Notes under the pieces: generated by a model
What the model saw: only the letters and a program-made list of their open reading frames with translations
Told to the model about the DNA's origin: nothing
The model's database searches: none
NCBI GenBank assembly: GCA_014526335.1
Contig: JACTAT010000013.1
Coordinates: 3,011,987 to 3,075,986 of the forward strand
Direction of reading: 5' to 3'
Length of the DNA stretch: 64,000 nt
Origin: Chrysaora quinquecirrha
Lineage: Eukaryota; Cnidaria; Scyphozoa; Semaeostomeae; Pelagiidae
Shown: positions 11,101 through 23,100 of the stretch, piece by piece
Numbering within the stretch: position 1 is the stretch's first letter
Layout: each line of letters begins with the position of its first letter
Made by a program: the position numbers and the translations under genes

Positions 11101-14100
11101 ATTCCAAAAGCAGCCCGAGGCGCTTAAAAGAGGGGCCCTCAACTTATTCACTGCGAAAAATGGGTGGGCGTTTGTTGATGGGGGTGCTTAAAAAGCTGGG
11201 TAATAAAAAAAGGAAATAAGGCAACTGAAATAGTGGAAAATTCAAATGTTTACCATCATTTTTTGGGATCTTCTTCAATACTGTTCATCCTTTCCTCCTT
11301 CAATAAAGATCTTCGACGCCTGCTGCTCTCAATGCCTCTTGTTGATGAAAAACTACCTGATGACGTCATAGAACGTGATCCTGAGAAAGCATGCATGCCA
11401 CTACGCTGCTGCTGATTGAAGAAATCTTGGAGCTTGCCAAGCATCTTGATTAGGTCTGGTGTTGTTGATCTTGACATGACGATTTGTAGCTCATTCCAAC
11501 CCATTTCTCCGTGTACTTTGATTCCGGTTTTTTGATCAGTTTCGTTGTTTGATGGGACATTGATAGACAGCACGACATCCTCGTCTAAATGAAATAAACT
11601 CGATTTAGGTAAAGAAACTTAAGAATAAGAAAAATCAAAATAAAAATTCGGCACAATTTCGGGACAACTTAGGGAAGACCTTCATTTGAATTTAGGAAAA
11701 ATTTAGTGATGTAGTCGAACACTGAACCCGGTTTTTTATGGAACATTGAAATGAAATCTTATGATTACACCCAAAGGAGCCAAAATGGCTTGAAAAATCG
11801 TTTATTTTGATTGTTCTACGCCTAGAGTATTTTTGAGACAGGAAGAATAGGATAGTCAACTTTTAGTTCACTATCCTGACCTTAGTGAGATTCGAACCCA
11901 TGCATGCGTGACCACGTATGGATACGAAACTAAAGGCCTGGCTAAACTAGGAGACATGTTGCGCGCGACATTGTCTCCCGTAATATGTCTCTCAGTTTAG
12001 CCACCTTCGAAAATGTGTAGCACGCGACAAAATTTGGAGCGAAAGACACAGTTATGTTTCAGGGAGCCAACAGGAACATTTTTTGTCTCAGTGACTCGGG
12101 AGACATATTGCTCGCTTGTCACTTGCATGTTTAGCTACCCAGGGAGACACGCCGAACACCATGTCGCGCGCAACATTGATGTCCTCTCGGTGTCTCCCAG
12201 TTTAGCCAGCTCGGAAACTTTGTAGCGCGCGACAAAATTTGTAGCAAGAGACACACAGATGTTTCTGGGAGACAACAGAAACACTTCTTGTCTCCACGAC
12301 ATGCAAATGACTCGGGGAACAGGTTGCTCGCTTGTCACTCGCATGTTTAGCCACCCTGAGAGACACGCCGAATGCAATGTCGCGTGCGACGAGTCTCCTA
12401 ATTTAGCCATAGTTTTAGCTTAAAAGTCTTCCCCTATGCTACATCACTGTCGTAATTGCAATAAACAATTTCAATTGCTTATCCGGTATAAATGTCGACG
12501 AAATTGACATCTTGCATTAATTGTCTTCATCCGTGAAATCAACATCTTTTTAAAAGAATACCTTCAGGTTGAATGCGAAATCTACAACTTGTGTTTTTAA
12601 GTTTAAATTGAATAGCGTATGCGTGTTAATACCTTTATAAGTATCATTGTCCAGATCTGGCAATATCCAAGTGTCATGCAACTCACTTCTGAAACCAGAC
12701 AAAGTCGCCATTAATATACAAGAACCCATGTAATCGACTCTCAACTCGGCACCCTTCATCGTTATTTTGGCATTATGAGCTGGCTCGCTACCCAGATTTT
12801 CTTCAAATTTGCCTGAAAAGAAAATATTCTGTAATAAAAGGAAATGAAAATTTTTTTTTGATAGAAATGATTCCAAACTGCGCATCTGGATTCTAAAGCC
12901 AGGCCAATGTCGACATTGCGTCGACTTGCTTCCCAAGACCCTTACTTCCGCTCACATTGAGTTGAATTGATGTTGTTGTTGTCCGCTTCAGTCAGGGGCT
13001 TGTTCGCTTGTTAGTTTGAGCGTCCAGCAATTCAATTCAATAGCGATAACTACGACTCATGTAGAAAGTCTAGACATTGCGCACATGCAGAACAAGATAG
13101 TTGCTGACTGCTATTCAGTGATTTTTTGGAACTAATTTTTCGCTGACCTGTCGACATAAGCGCTCTGGCATATAGTTGGCAACTTGTTGCTTCTGACGGC
13201 AACTATTCGGCGCACAGTTCCAGAAAGTTTGGCATGTTCTACTTCTGCAATTAGTTGACAGTTGATTCCCGTCAGTCTCAGCCGACATGAGCACTCTAGC
13301 GACCACGATTTACTGTATCCTATAGCTTAGTTCTGACTATGACTAAGATGACTTACGCAGTACATTTTAGTTTGATTTAATCATGTAATTTTTTTGTTTA
13401 ATTGGCCATGTCGTAATTCTTTGGACTTTCGTTAATTCCGGCCTAGTCAATTTTTTATGCATAATACTCTAGGATTTGGTCTTTCTTGCCTAATGGTCTG
13501 ACGTTAATCGTCGCAGTTCTAATTTTTAAATTAATCATAAAATGGAAAATTTCTTGCCAACACTCCAAGCTCTGGCAATGTCAAATAAGTCAGCAGTTAA
13601 AGCTAGTTGGGTTAGTTCTATCGCACCGTAGATCGACATAAGCTTGCCTTTAGGTCTGAGCCTTATTCTTAAAGAATACATTTTTTTGTAGAGAAGGTGC
13701 ACCCATACGACCACGGACTACTGTTTCCTAAAAGTTCTGAGTAGTCATTGACTTGTCGACATAAGCTAGCAGTTACAGCTAGTTGGCGCAAGCTCTATCA
13801 CACCGTTGCTCGATATAAGCTTGCCTTTAGGTCTGAGCCGAATTCCTGAAGAAAACATATTTTATAAAAAAGGTGCGCCCTTGTCACCACGGTCAACTGT
13901 TTCCTAAAAGTTCTGACTAGTCATTGACTTTTCGACATAAGTTAGCAGTTACAGCTAGTTGGCGCAAGCTCTATTGCATCGTAAGTAAACATAAGCCTGG
14001 ATATAGTACTGAGCCTAATTCTTCAAGAAAATATCTTTTTTAGCGAAGTTTTGCAGAACAAATCTTACCTTTTGCTGATATATTATGCACATCGATATAG

Positions 14101-17100
14101 CCACCAATAATTCCACCATGTGCATCAAACGATCCCTGCCTTACAGTTATGAAAATATCCGTAGATTTAATCCCAGTATTGCTGACTTGGGTAAAGCTCT
14201 GTGCTTGTAAATCATTTGTACTCCACCTTCAAAGAGAAAACATTAGCTTTTGATTAATTGAGACAGAATACTAATATTAAACACCAGCTGTAAGCAGAGG
14301 GTCATTTAAAAGGTTTTCGCTCTATGGAGGTCTTTCTTTTCAAAGAAATGACCTGTGAAAAGAAAATACTTGTCCGTTGTTAGTAGGTGTCTATTTGTGT
14401 TCATTCCTGCAATAGTACTCAACTGTTTAATGTCAACCAGCGAAGTGCTGTAGCACACAATGACCGCCATTTTCCCCAATCTGCAATGTTTCCTAGTTTT
14501 TACAATGCATATTGCTTTAACTTCCGTTGCATACTTGAATGCCTACAGTAGTTTAATGCTAACCAGCGAAGTGTTGCAGTATTATACCGTTCAAGGACCC
14601 CCCTATCTCCTCACTCTTCAACTGTCCCTTGTATCAACAGCCCAAAGTGCTTAAACGTCCGTTGTATACTTACACAGATTGTCCCATGACATTTCCCATG
14701 TTAGTTGCAACGTCCATCCGTGAAAGATTAAAGGCAACATGAACATTAGTTTTCCATTCAGATGATTGCTTAGATTTCGATGATGAAGATCCATCTGCCT
14801 CATCCAGTGTCTCAGTACTATGATGTGGCACGTTGAGAGAGTTTCCAAAAACCTCTGAAAATGACAAACAAATTTCATTAGCCAAAGTCAGAAAGAGCAT
14901 CCTCAGTTAAAAACTTCAGCCAAACAATCCAAACGTCATGAAACATTTGAAATGTTCTTGTCAAACAAATTATTTTACCGTTCAGCCAGGTCGCAAAACA
15001 TTGCTCGTCAAGCATCTTCAACTTGCATCAAACAGAAAATGTTTCTGAACGTTTTCAGCAACTTTTGTTGGTCAAGCAATGTTTACATCTATTTGCCAAG
15101 CAATTTTTTGTGATGCTGCCATACGTTCAAACATTGCTTGGAAAGCAAATTTTAATGTCTGACACAAAATTTTGATCATCTCAAAACATTTCTGTTTATC
15201 AGAAGCAAAATATGTTTAACGATCAAAGTTCTGGGATGTGGCCGAACGGTAAAACATTTGTTTGAAATGCAAATTTATAGAGTTTCAGGAACAATGTTTG
15301 ATCGCTTGGCAAGGGCCTAAATAGGTGTAGTAAAACAAACAGACTACAAAGAAGCATTAAATTCGTTTAAGAAGGTAGTATCGTAAGAAGATAAGCATTA
15401 ATTTCGTTTAGTAAGATAATTACAGTATGAAAATAGGCATTATTTTAGTTCAATAAGGTAATGTCGGCTAATAGCAAGGATTACGACGCTACAATGATCA
15501 AACTGAAATGGGAATGAAATACCAACCTTCGTGTCTATTTCTCGGTGTGAAAGGAGAACTATCACTGAGACGTGTAAGAAAATCAGGTCTTGAACCAACA
15601 CTTGCAGATGCTCGAGGAAGAAACAGTCCTGTTGGTGATCCCATTATGTTGCCAAGAAATGAAGCACCACTGATCGTTCTACGATGACCTATGAAATGAA
15701 GATGTGTAGTCTAAGGCAAAACCAAATATTGACATGCTTGCAGAAATCAAATGGGAATTCCCAGAATACATGGGGAGGCCCCATTAGGGTATGTGGAAAA
15801 TGGTATATCAAAAACATGAAAGAGATGTAGGATCTAGAGAAAACGAAGCGGTTATGGGATATTATTTTTGCGAAATTCTGAAGGTGCTGTGGCTTCATGG
15901 TCAAATCCAGCTAACTTGTGGTGTCAAGAGCTTTGTGAGGTTGGGGTATAGCCCAAAAACACACCAATCCGCTTTGATATACCTGTGTTCTTTCGAGGGG
16001 TTTTTGCTCTTCTTGGCACAACATCTGGAGTCATCTGAGTTCTATTAAGTGGACTAATGATACCTCTACTGGTGCTTTCATTCGATGTTGCGGGAGACAT
16101 AGAGCTAAAAGAAAACATGTAAAGATGACTATGCTTTTTTCTTTTTTATTATAATAGTTTTATTCTAATTTCTTTTACTTATATTGTAACAATAGATACA
16201 CTATTATTAGTAATAGTATGTATTTAATATTACTAGGACCTTGAATGGTTGATGAAAATTGAATTGAAAAAATTGAATTGAATTGGTGATAGTTAACTTA
16301 CAGTTAACTATAGAAGTAACTTACAGTTAACTATAGAGTTATCTTACAGTTAACTATAGTTAACTTACTTAGTAGTTAACCTATAATTAACTTACAGTTA
16401 ACTTTATTTGCGTTACTTAATAGTTAGCTAATTTTCAGTTTACTATAAGGCTAACAACAAAGTTAGCAACTATGGAAACTTCATTGCTTACCATTCGGTT
16501 AGTCATACGCACTAACAACTAACTGTAAAACAATATTAGTTAGCCATTTTCTTAGCCTTACAGTTATCTAACCATATAGTTAACCAATGGTAACTATGCA
16601 TAAACAACATTAACCATGTAGTTTATCAAAAAGCTAGCTAATCGCATGGATACGTAGCATAAAGCGAGCAATGCCTTGTAAGTAACCAGACAGATCAAAG
16701 TTAACCATGTAGTTGTGAAATAGTTACCAGTAGTTAATTCAACGATAACTGTAGATAATCGTATGGTTAAACAACGGTAATCAACGGTACCTACATGCTA
16801 ATACACAGGCACTAATACAGTTCTTCAAATAGTTTAACCATACAGATGACCATATATTTAAACCACATAGATGCCCATATAGTTAATCTCATGGTCAAGC
16901 ATATTGCTTCTAGCCACACAGCTTTAACCATACTGCAAGTATATACTTAATCATAGAGGTGACCAAAAGGCAATTCACACAGTGATGGATAACGCATTCA
17001 CATGGTTCTTAATAGAAACGAGTCACAAAGACCTCACCTTTCAGATACATTTTGAGTTCTCGCGTGATCACTTGTAAACACCGCCGATTTCCCAAGGAAC

Positions 17101-20100
17101 ATTCTTCGATACAATTCACGTTTGTACCATGCCTTGGGCACATCAAGAATTTCATTCAATCTGCGCATGTCATAATTGAATGCTGCTGACCCAACATCAC
17201 ATGTCACTGTCAAAAAGAGAGGGGAGCGTGTTTTTTATGAGAATTTTGCAAAAATCCTTTGCAAGCAAATTCAATATACAATTGCATCTTGTTGTCAGTA
17301 TATCGTGTTATACCGTTGTATACTATTGTAAACACACTTGGAAAACTTCAACTAATTGCCGTCCCTCCGCTAATTACATGTTTGCAAAATGTCCAACAAA
17401 ATCCGCCCCTCCCCAGTCTATATCGACCCCCGCAAAAATGATCCTGAATGCTGTTTCTACCCCCCTAAACGAACCCCAAGCAATTAGGCACCTAAGAGTA
17501 CTTTTGTAAGCACACTGCTCCACGCTGAGATAAAGATTCATATACATGCTGAGATAGAGATTCATTAACACAAAAAGATAGAAATTCATACTAACTTGAA
17601 ACTTTAACTTCAGTTTTGCTGTCTGCTGCGTCTGTAGAGGACAGTCTTCTACCACGGGTCAAGTTGGTCGAGGACGCCTTCACTCTCTTACGGAACAAGT
17701 TGAATTTTATAAACTCGACATTCAAACTGAGCGAGTCCTTCCTTCCTGATATTGGCTGAGGGACGATACCACGTTTCTTCCGCCTTCCTGGAAAAAGCCC
17801 ACTTTCTAAGAAACTCCTCTCGGAAGTACTGCCGTATTGTTTGCCATACGGGTGAAATATGCAAAACGAGAAACGTGATAAGCAAGCAGTGACACAAAAA
17901 CCACCACTGTCTAGTTCAGTGAGTTCTTGATTAGATGGTGATGCTTTTCCCTTTTGAAACGACGAGTTTTGCGTTTTGGACTTCTTTGTTGAAGGACTGG
18001 GTGTTGATTTCGATGAGCTATGCTTATTAGGGCTTGATGTCGATGATATAACAAAGTCTAAGGAAGGGATTCTTAACAGGCATTCGACCTTAGATATCGG
18101 GGCACAACTGAACCGTACATCGGATGGTTGTATATTGATGAACACAATCGCGTCGACAGGAAACGACGAATGATCAGACGCCGACGAAGATAACATGGAC
18201 TCGGTGCCATTCTCGCCCATTTCCGAAGAAGAATCGGTATCCGAGATAACCTTCTCGTCATCATTGTTATCGTACATCGCTGCCATTGGTTCCAAGGCTT
18301 TTTCAAGGAAATCCAAAAGCGAGGGCAGTACAATCATCTCCCTTGGCAACTGCTGTATGCTCAGCCAAGCGTGTAAGCCAGCTGATTTTGACCCAGCCTT
18401 CCAACTACCAGAAGAACAAGATCCACTGTCTGTAAGATCATGAGGAGAGCCATCACTAACGGAGCCATTATGTGATTTAGTATGCCTTTCAGTGGTTGTT
18501 TTTGACTGGTAATGCACTCTTACATTTACACCAGGTATTAGGAGAATTGTATCTTCAGGAGTATTCGCGTTTTGATTTTGACCGAACATTGCTGGTTTCT
18601 TGGTTTTGACGTAGCCTCTTTGTCCAATATCATTCAGAGAATACCTCTCCTTCCTGAACTGAAGTTGCGTCAGCCCGACCAGTTGTTCTGACGATCGTCT
18701 TGATTCAGTTTTTGAACGCTGATCTCTAGAAGATAAATCTAAGATTAAGACCCCGTTCACACGAGAGATAAAGATGCAGATGCCAAAGATCCGTAGCTAC
18801 AATGTCTGCCAAAAGTCTTAAGACACTTACACCATTTTCACTCCGGTAGTAGCATTAACCCCCCGCCTCAAACAATGTTGATTTTCTGCCGTTGGGAATA
18901 CCCTTCGATAACCAGCAATGTATTTCATGAAGCTCAGACTGTACACGAAGAGAACAACATTGTTCTGGGGGGAGGGGGGGGTGATTTTCTGTATTTCCCA
19001 CCAAAAAAAGGATGAGGATATGATTAAGATTTCAATGTGTTGACACGGGAATGGATCGGGAACGGATCCAAATGGATCCGCTTGTCTAGCGTGCCCAATA
19101 AGATACGATTCCGTTCCCAAGAAAGAACAGATCCTTGCGTATTCATGCAGACGAAAAGCGCATATCGTGACCTTTTGAGAAACAGATCCGCCAAGATCAA
19201 CCAGTAAAAAACTTCCAGCATTCAAAATCCATTAATTCCAAGAAACTTTATTTGAAAAGACGCGTAGCAATATCAAAACCAAAGAGCTATTCTAACAGAA
19301 TAAAACTAGCAACCTACTTTGCATATATTTTACTTTCATCTTCTTCCTCTTTATCCATTTCATTATGTAGCACACATCTTCCACTGTCAATATCAACAAC
19401 CACATCTAATTCAAAATCTAGCATGCCCGGGCTAGATGTAGACGGGCGCTGTGATGACGCCGAAGCCGTTTTAACATCTGCGGTGCTTTCACTAAATGTA
19501 ACTCTCGGGGTATTTTTCGTCGGATCGCGAACTCGATCGGTCTCCTTCGGCTCTTTCGAACCAATGTCGTAATTAGAATTCGACAGCTCGGGATTGCTAC
19601 TGAAATCAACGTAATCAAGGAATTGGCTGTCTCGATCTACGTTTAGTGAGTATCGGTCGTTCTTGGAATCTTTCAAACCACTTTCTTGCGACATATAGTC
19701 CAGCTCTTTCGTTTCAAGATATCGCTCCACACTGCTGTGTCTTCGGAATAATGTTTTATCAGGAGTTCCAAGACGGCTTCGATCGTCACCAAGTTTCCGC
19801 AGCATACTCGGCGTTTGTAGTTTCTCAGCGAGATGAGCCGAAGGTTTTCGAGAGTGCTTTCGTAAACGTTTTCGTACATCTTTAAAGAACTCGTTTGATA
19901 ATGCACTTTCAATGTCTTGCAGGATTTTAACTTCTCGGTTGATTATGTCGATAGGTGCATCGGCTTGCCTGCAAAAGAAAAGATCTCTAAGGGTGAAATA
20001 ATCTCATATACTGATTTGTCATAGGTACCTTTTGCCAGAAGTTACTATATTTCACAGGTGTCTCAATGTATTGAATTCTCACATAAAATACCTTGGACGA

Positions 20101-23100
20101 ATGTTTTGAGCTTGGAACTCAGTTAAAACAACAGAATAACTGGAGTTCGTATGGTTACAGCTTTAAGGGTGTTTGAAATGGAGCACGAGTGCGGTAAGAG
20201 AAACAAGGACCCTTACAACGAAAAATCGAGTTTTTAATACCCGGATGCACTCGATTTTAAAGAAAGGACACTCACCGCTTGCTCTTTTTACCGCCCTTCC
20301 ACCCTTACCCAACGTCCTCAACCAATGGCCATGAAGATGTTTTTATCATTTCTGAGCTCAAAGCAATCTTCCAAGGAATTTTAGATACAAGGATTTACAG
20401 CCTGTGTTGCAGTCCACCCACCTTTTGGTCCACAAACTAATGTTGGGTGGAGTGGAACACAAGCTAAAGGATTCATTGAGAAAGGTATAGTTCTTTCCGA
20501 ACTTGGATTGGCCAGGATCCATTGGTACCCCATTTCTCGCCTCACCTACAGAGGTATTAAAAAAACCCTTAAAAAGGGTTTAGCCCGAGGCATCGTTAAT
20601 GGTCTCTTAAATACAGGGTATTGAATTCTTCCTACCTATATTTTGGTGTTTTACTCAGAATTTCCAAATGAAAAAATTTAGAATTCACAAACACTGTTTA
20701 CTCACCTTAGTTCACTAACAACTTTGGTTTGGCTCCACAGCTGTCGTTCCAATGAATACGGTCGTCTTTGGCTGTTTAAAACGGATTTATTGGCTGTTCT
20801 ATCGTATCTCGGTGTCCTTGAGTATGTATCTGTTTCATCAAATGCATCAGCATCTTCTTCTACGAAGGCATCACATGTATCATCTTCGGCATCAGCAACA
20901 GATGATAGATCAGCAACATCTACATCACCAGCGAAGGCCGTCAATGCATTGCCCAATGAACTCAATAATTTACCGATATTTGAATCAAAGTGCATCTCAA
21001 CGCCACACATCCTCCAAAATATGCTCATTAACCATTTGTCAGTTAGGCCTGGTAGACAAAAGAGCAGATGGTTGAGAAAGGAATGCATTGGATTTTCGGG
21101 ATAATAGGTTAAGATATAAATAATTCTATTTCTTTTACTATATTGAAGTGATAAAACTTAGTTCATCGGCCTAAAAAAGCCGATGGGTCTGAAATGATTT
21201 TTCGGACGGACTTCCCCGTATATACGTTGCCTGATTGCCTTACCTGGGAAACTACAACTAGAGGTGGCGTAGCCAAATAGTCAAGAAAACATAATAATGG
21301 AAAAACTATGTGGAAATTCTTTGGTGGACGTAAATAACATTGTAGTTGAAGACATAATTCATAACAGGGTCTTGCAGACAACGTACAAGACAGCAAGTAA
21401 TTGATAACTCTTGGTGCTTCCAATAACAAAAACATCTTGATAACAATCAAGAAAAATATATAAAGATATGTTGGGTACCAAAGAAGGCTCAACGTAACCG
21501 AAAAACAAAAAATCAAACGGGAAGAGAGCCTTGTGTTGAATGACTTTGAGAGTTCTATAGCTCAGTGGAAACGTCGTTGGCAGTTTTAAGAACCCTTTGC
21601 TCCTTTGCCACAACATATGGATAGAAAGTTTTAAAACAGGATGAGAAAAAATCATCTATAATAAAAAATTACTAAACGAAACATCTTTTACCTGACTGTA
21701 CTTGATTGACAGTTCTTGAGCAGAGATGGTAGCTTCCTTCAGGCACAGAACCTAGAATATAATTTGATTTTGGTACAAAGTAGGAGACCTAGCAAATAAG
21801 AGGAGATAGAACTTTCATCAAGCTGAAAGAAGTCTCTTACAACAAACTTGAAAAAGGTCAACATTTTTATGAAAAAGGAATACAAAACACTATACAGTAA
21901 TATCAAAATTAGATATATTTTTCCTTCAACAACCTACTACTTAATACTACTCTTTGGTGTCTTTGGTGCTGGGGGGTTGAAATAGGCAGATGGTTGAAAC
22001 AGCATTCGGAAACAGTATTGGCACAATGCCTTTAAATATTCGTAAAACTCATTAAGGCATCCTGTTGCAAATAACTTAATGTAGAAAGAGCAAAGAAAAT
22101 TATCTCATTACATGTATTAATAATATCATCAGGTGCAAAAACCCAGTCTTCAGATTTACTATCAAAGGCTTTAGCGAATCTCAAGCAGAAATTTCTAAAA
22201 AGTCCTTTGCTAACGAATGAGCCACTGCTGCAACACGTGATCGTGGTCTCCTCGACTGTCAGCACCAAAGCAGGGCCCAATACATCACAATCTACAACAG
22301 CAAATTAGCAAAGTGATTAAAATTGGCTTGATCATTCAGCTAGAAAGAAAAACAAGAACAATTGGGGTTCCTAGAGAGGGAGGGGGACAATAAGGATGGG
22401 GGAAATTCTCGGAATTCAAAGGCAATTTAACGAACTAGCAAGTAAAAGACAGAAGTATAAGGGATACAAGCAGAAGGGAAATATAATGACAGAAGGTAAC
22501 AGAATCATGACACTGGCAATTAATGATTGGGTGTTTAGAATATCTACGAGGGACGAGAAAAAATAAAAAGACAAGAATTAAAGGGGCTTTCAAATCGGGA
22601 TCCTAGATTCAAAACCGCAAACCGCATTTTCACATGTAATGTATCTGTGCTTTTAATTACGGCTATCTTTAAAACCTGGAATCTGGAATCTGGAAACTGG
22701 AAAATGGAATCTAGAAAACATGGAATCTTTAAAACATGGAATCTAGAAAACATGGAATCTTTAAAACATGGAATCTAGAAAACATGGAATCTTTAAAACA
22801 TGGAATCTAGAAAACATGGAATCTTTAAAACATGGAATCTAGAAAACATGGAATCTTTAAAACATGGAATCTAGAAAACATGGAATCTTTAAAACATGGA
22901 ATCTAGAAAACATGGAATCTTTAAAACATGGAATCTAGAAAACATGGAATCTATAATCTCGTAATATGAGATGCTCGTAATCCGATAAAGTGTTTGTCTA
23001 GATTACGTTAAAGCAAACCTGACCAACTCAAAACAGACCATCATCAAACTATCAAAACTCAAAACAGAATTCAGTCGGTTTTTCTATACAAAAGACCTAT

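Larger units (their letters stand above)
8162..14854 (-). other. BLTP1: BLTP1 exons 52-59: C-terminal part
   Basis: Exons: 52 14674-14854, 53 14069-14226, 54 12633-12812, 55 11357-11584, 56 10863-10929, 57 10165-10421, 58 9118-9609, 59 8162-8529. Landmarks: RMDVATNMGNVMG (52), GGIIGGYIDVHNISAK (53), AELRVDYMGSCILMA (54), ELQIVMSRSTTPDLIKMLGK (55), SLACFHGSNFRAQTWALF (57), DWLTYVTATNEDYL and FFLHDLILTYMKEKDAV (58). Exon 59 has FRCKTWKLEPAIRLLGWAG, DWVLEKLGF and TIPKWLQRGAMDPMD before a short acidic tail and TAG. Exon 56 is the least certain: it is only 67 nt and moderately conserved, but both its phases fit. Exon 55 could also read on to a TGA near 11252 if its donor at 11356 is skipped. Confidence 0.88.
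15527..19968 (-). other. BLTP1: BLTP1 exons 47-51
   Basis: Exons: 47 19318-19968, 48 17596-18725, 49 17038-17206, 50 15983-16104, 51 15527-15688. Exon 47 has a basic helix (FFKDVRKRLRKHSRK), a disordered Ser/Asp-rich part and LDFELDVVVDIDSGRCVLH, matching human DFELDIRVEIDSGKCVLH. Exon 48 has LLIPGVNVRVHYQSK, GLHAWLSIQQLPREMIVLPS, SSFPVDAIVFINIQPSDVRF and GRKDSLSLNVEFIKFNL. Exon 49 has FNYDMRRLNEILDVPKAWYK. Exons 50-51 encode a Ser/Thr/Arg-rich, probably disordered linker. Intron 49 contains a stretch dense in GTTAAC (16270-16990). Confidence 0.9.

Noticed and set aside
12880..12936. CRHWPGF motif resembling HRHWPG of human BLTP1
   Set aside because: It lies upstream of exon 54 whereas the human motif follows the STTPDLIK block; no splice sites frame it. 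Chance resemblance.
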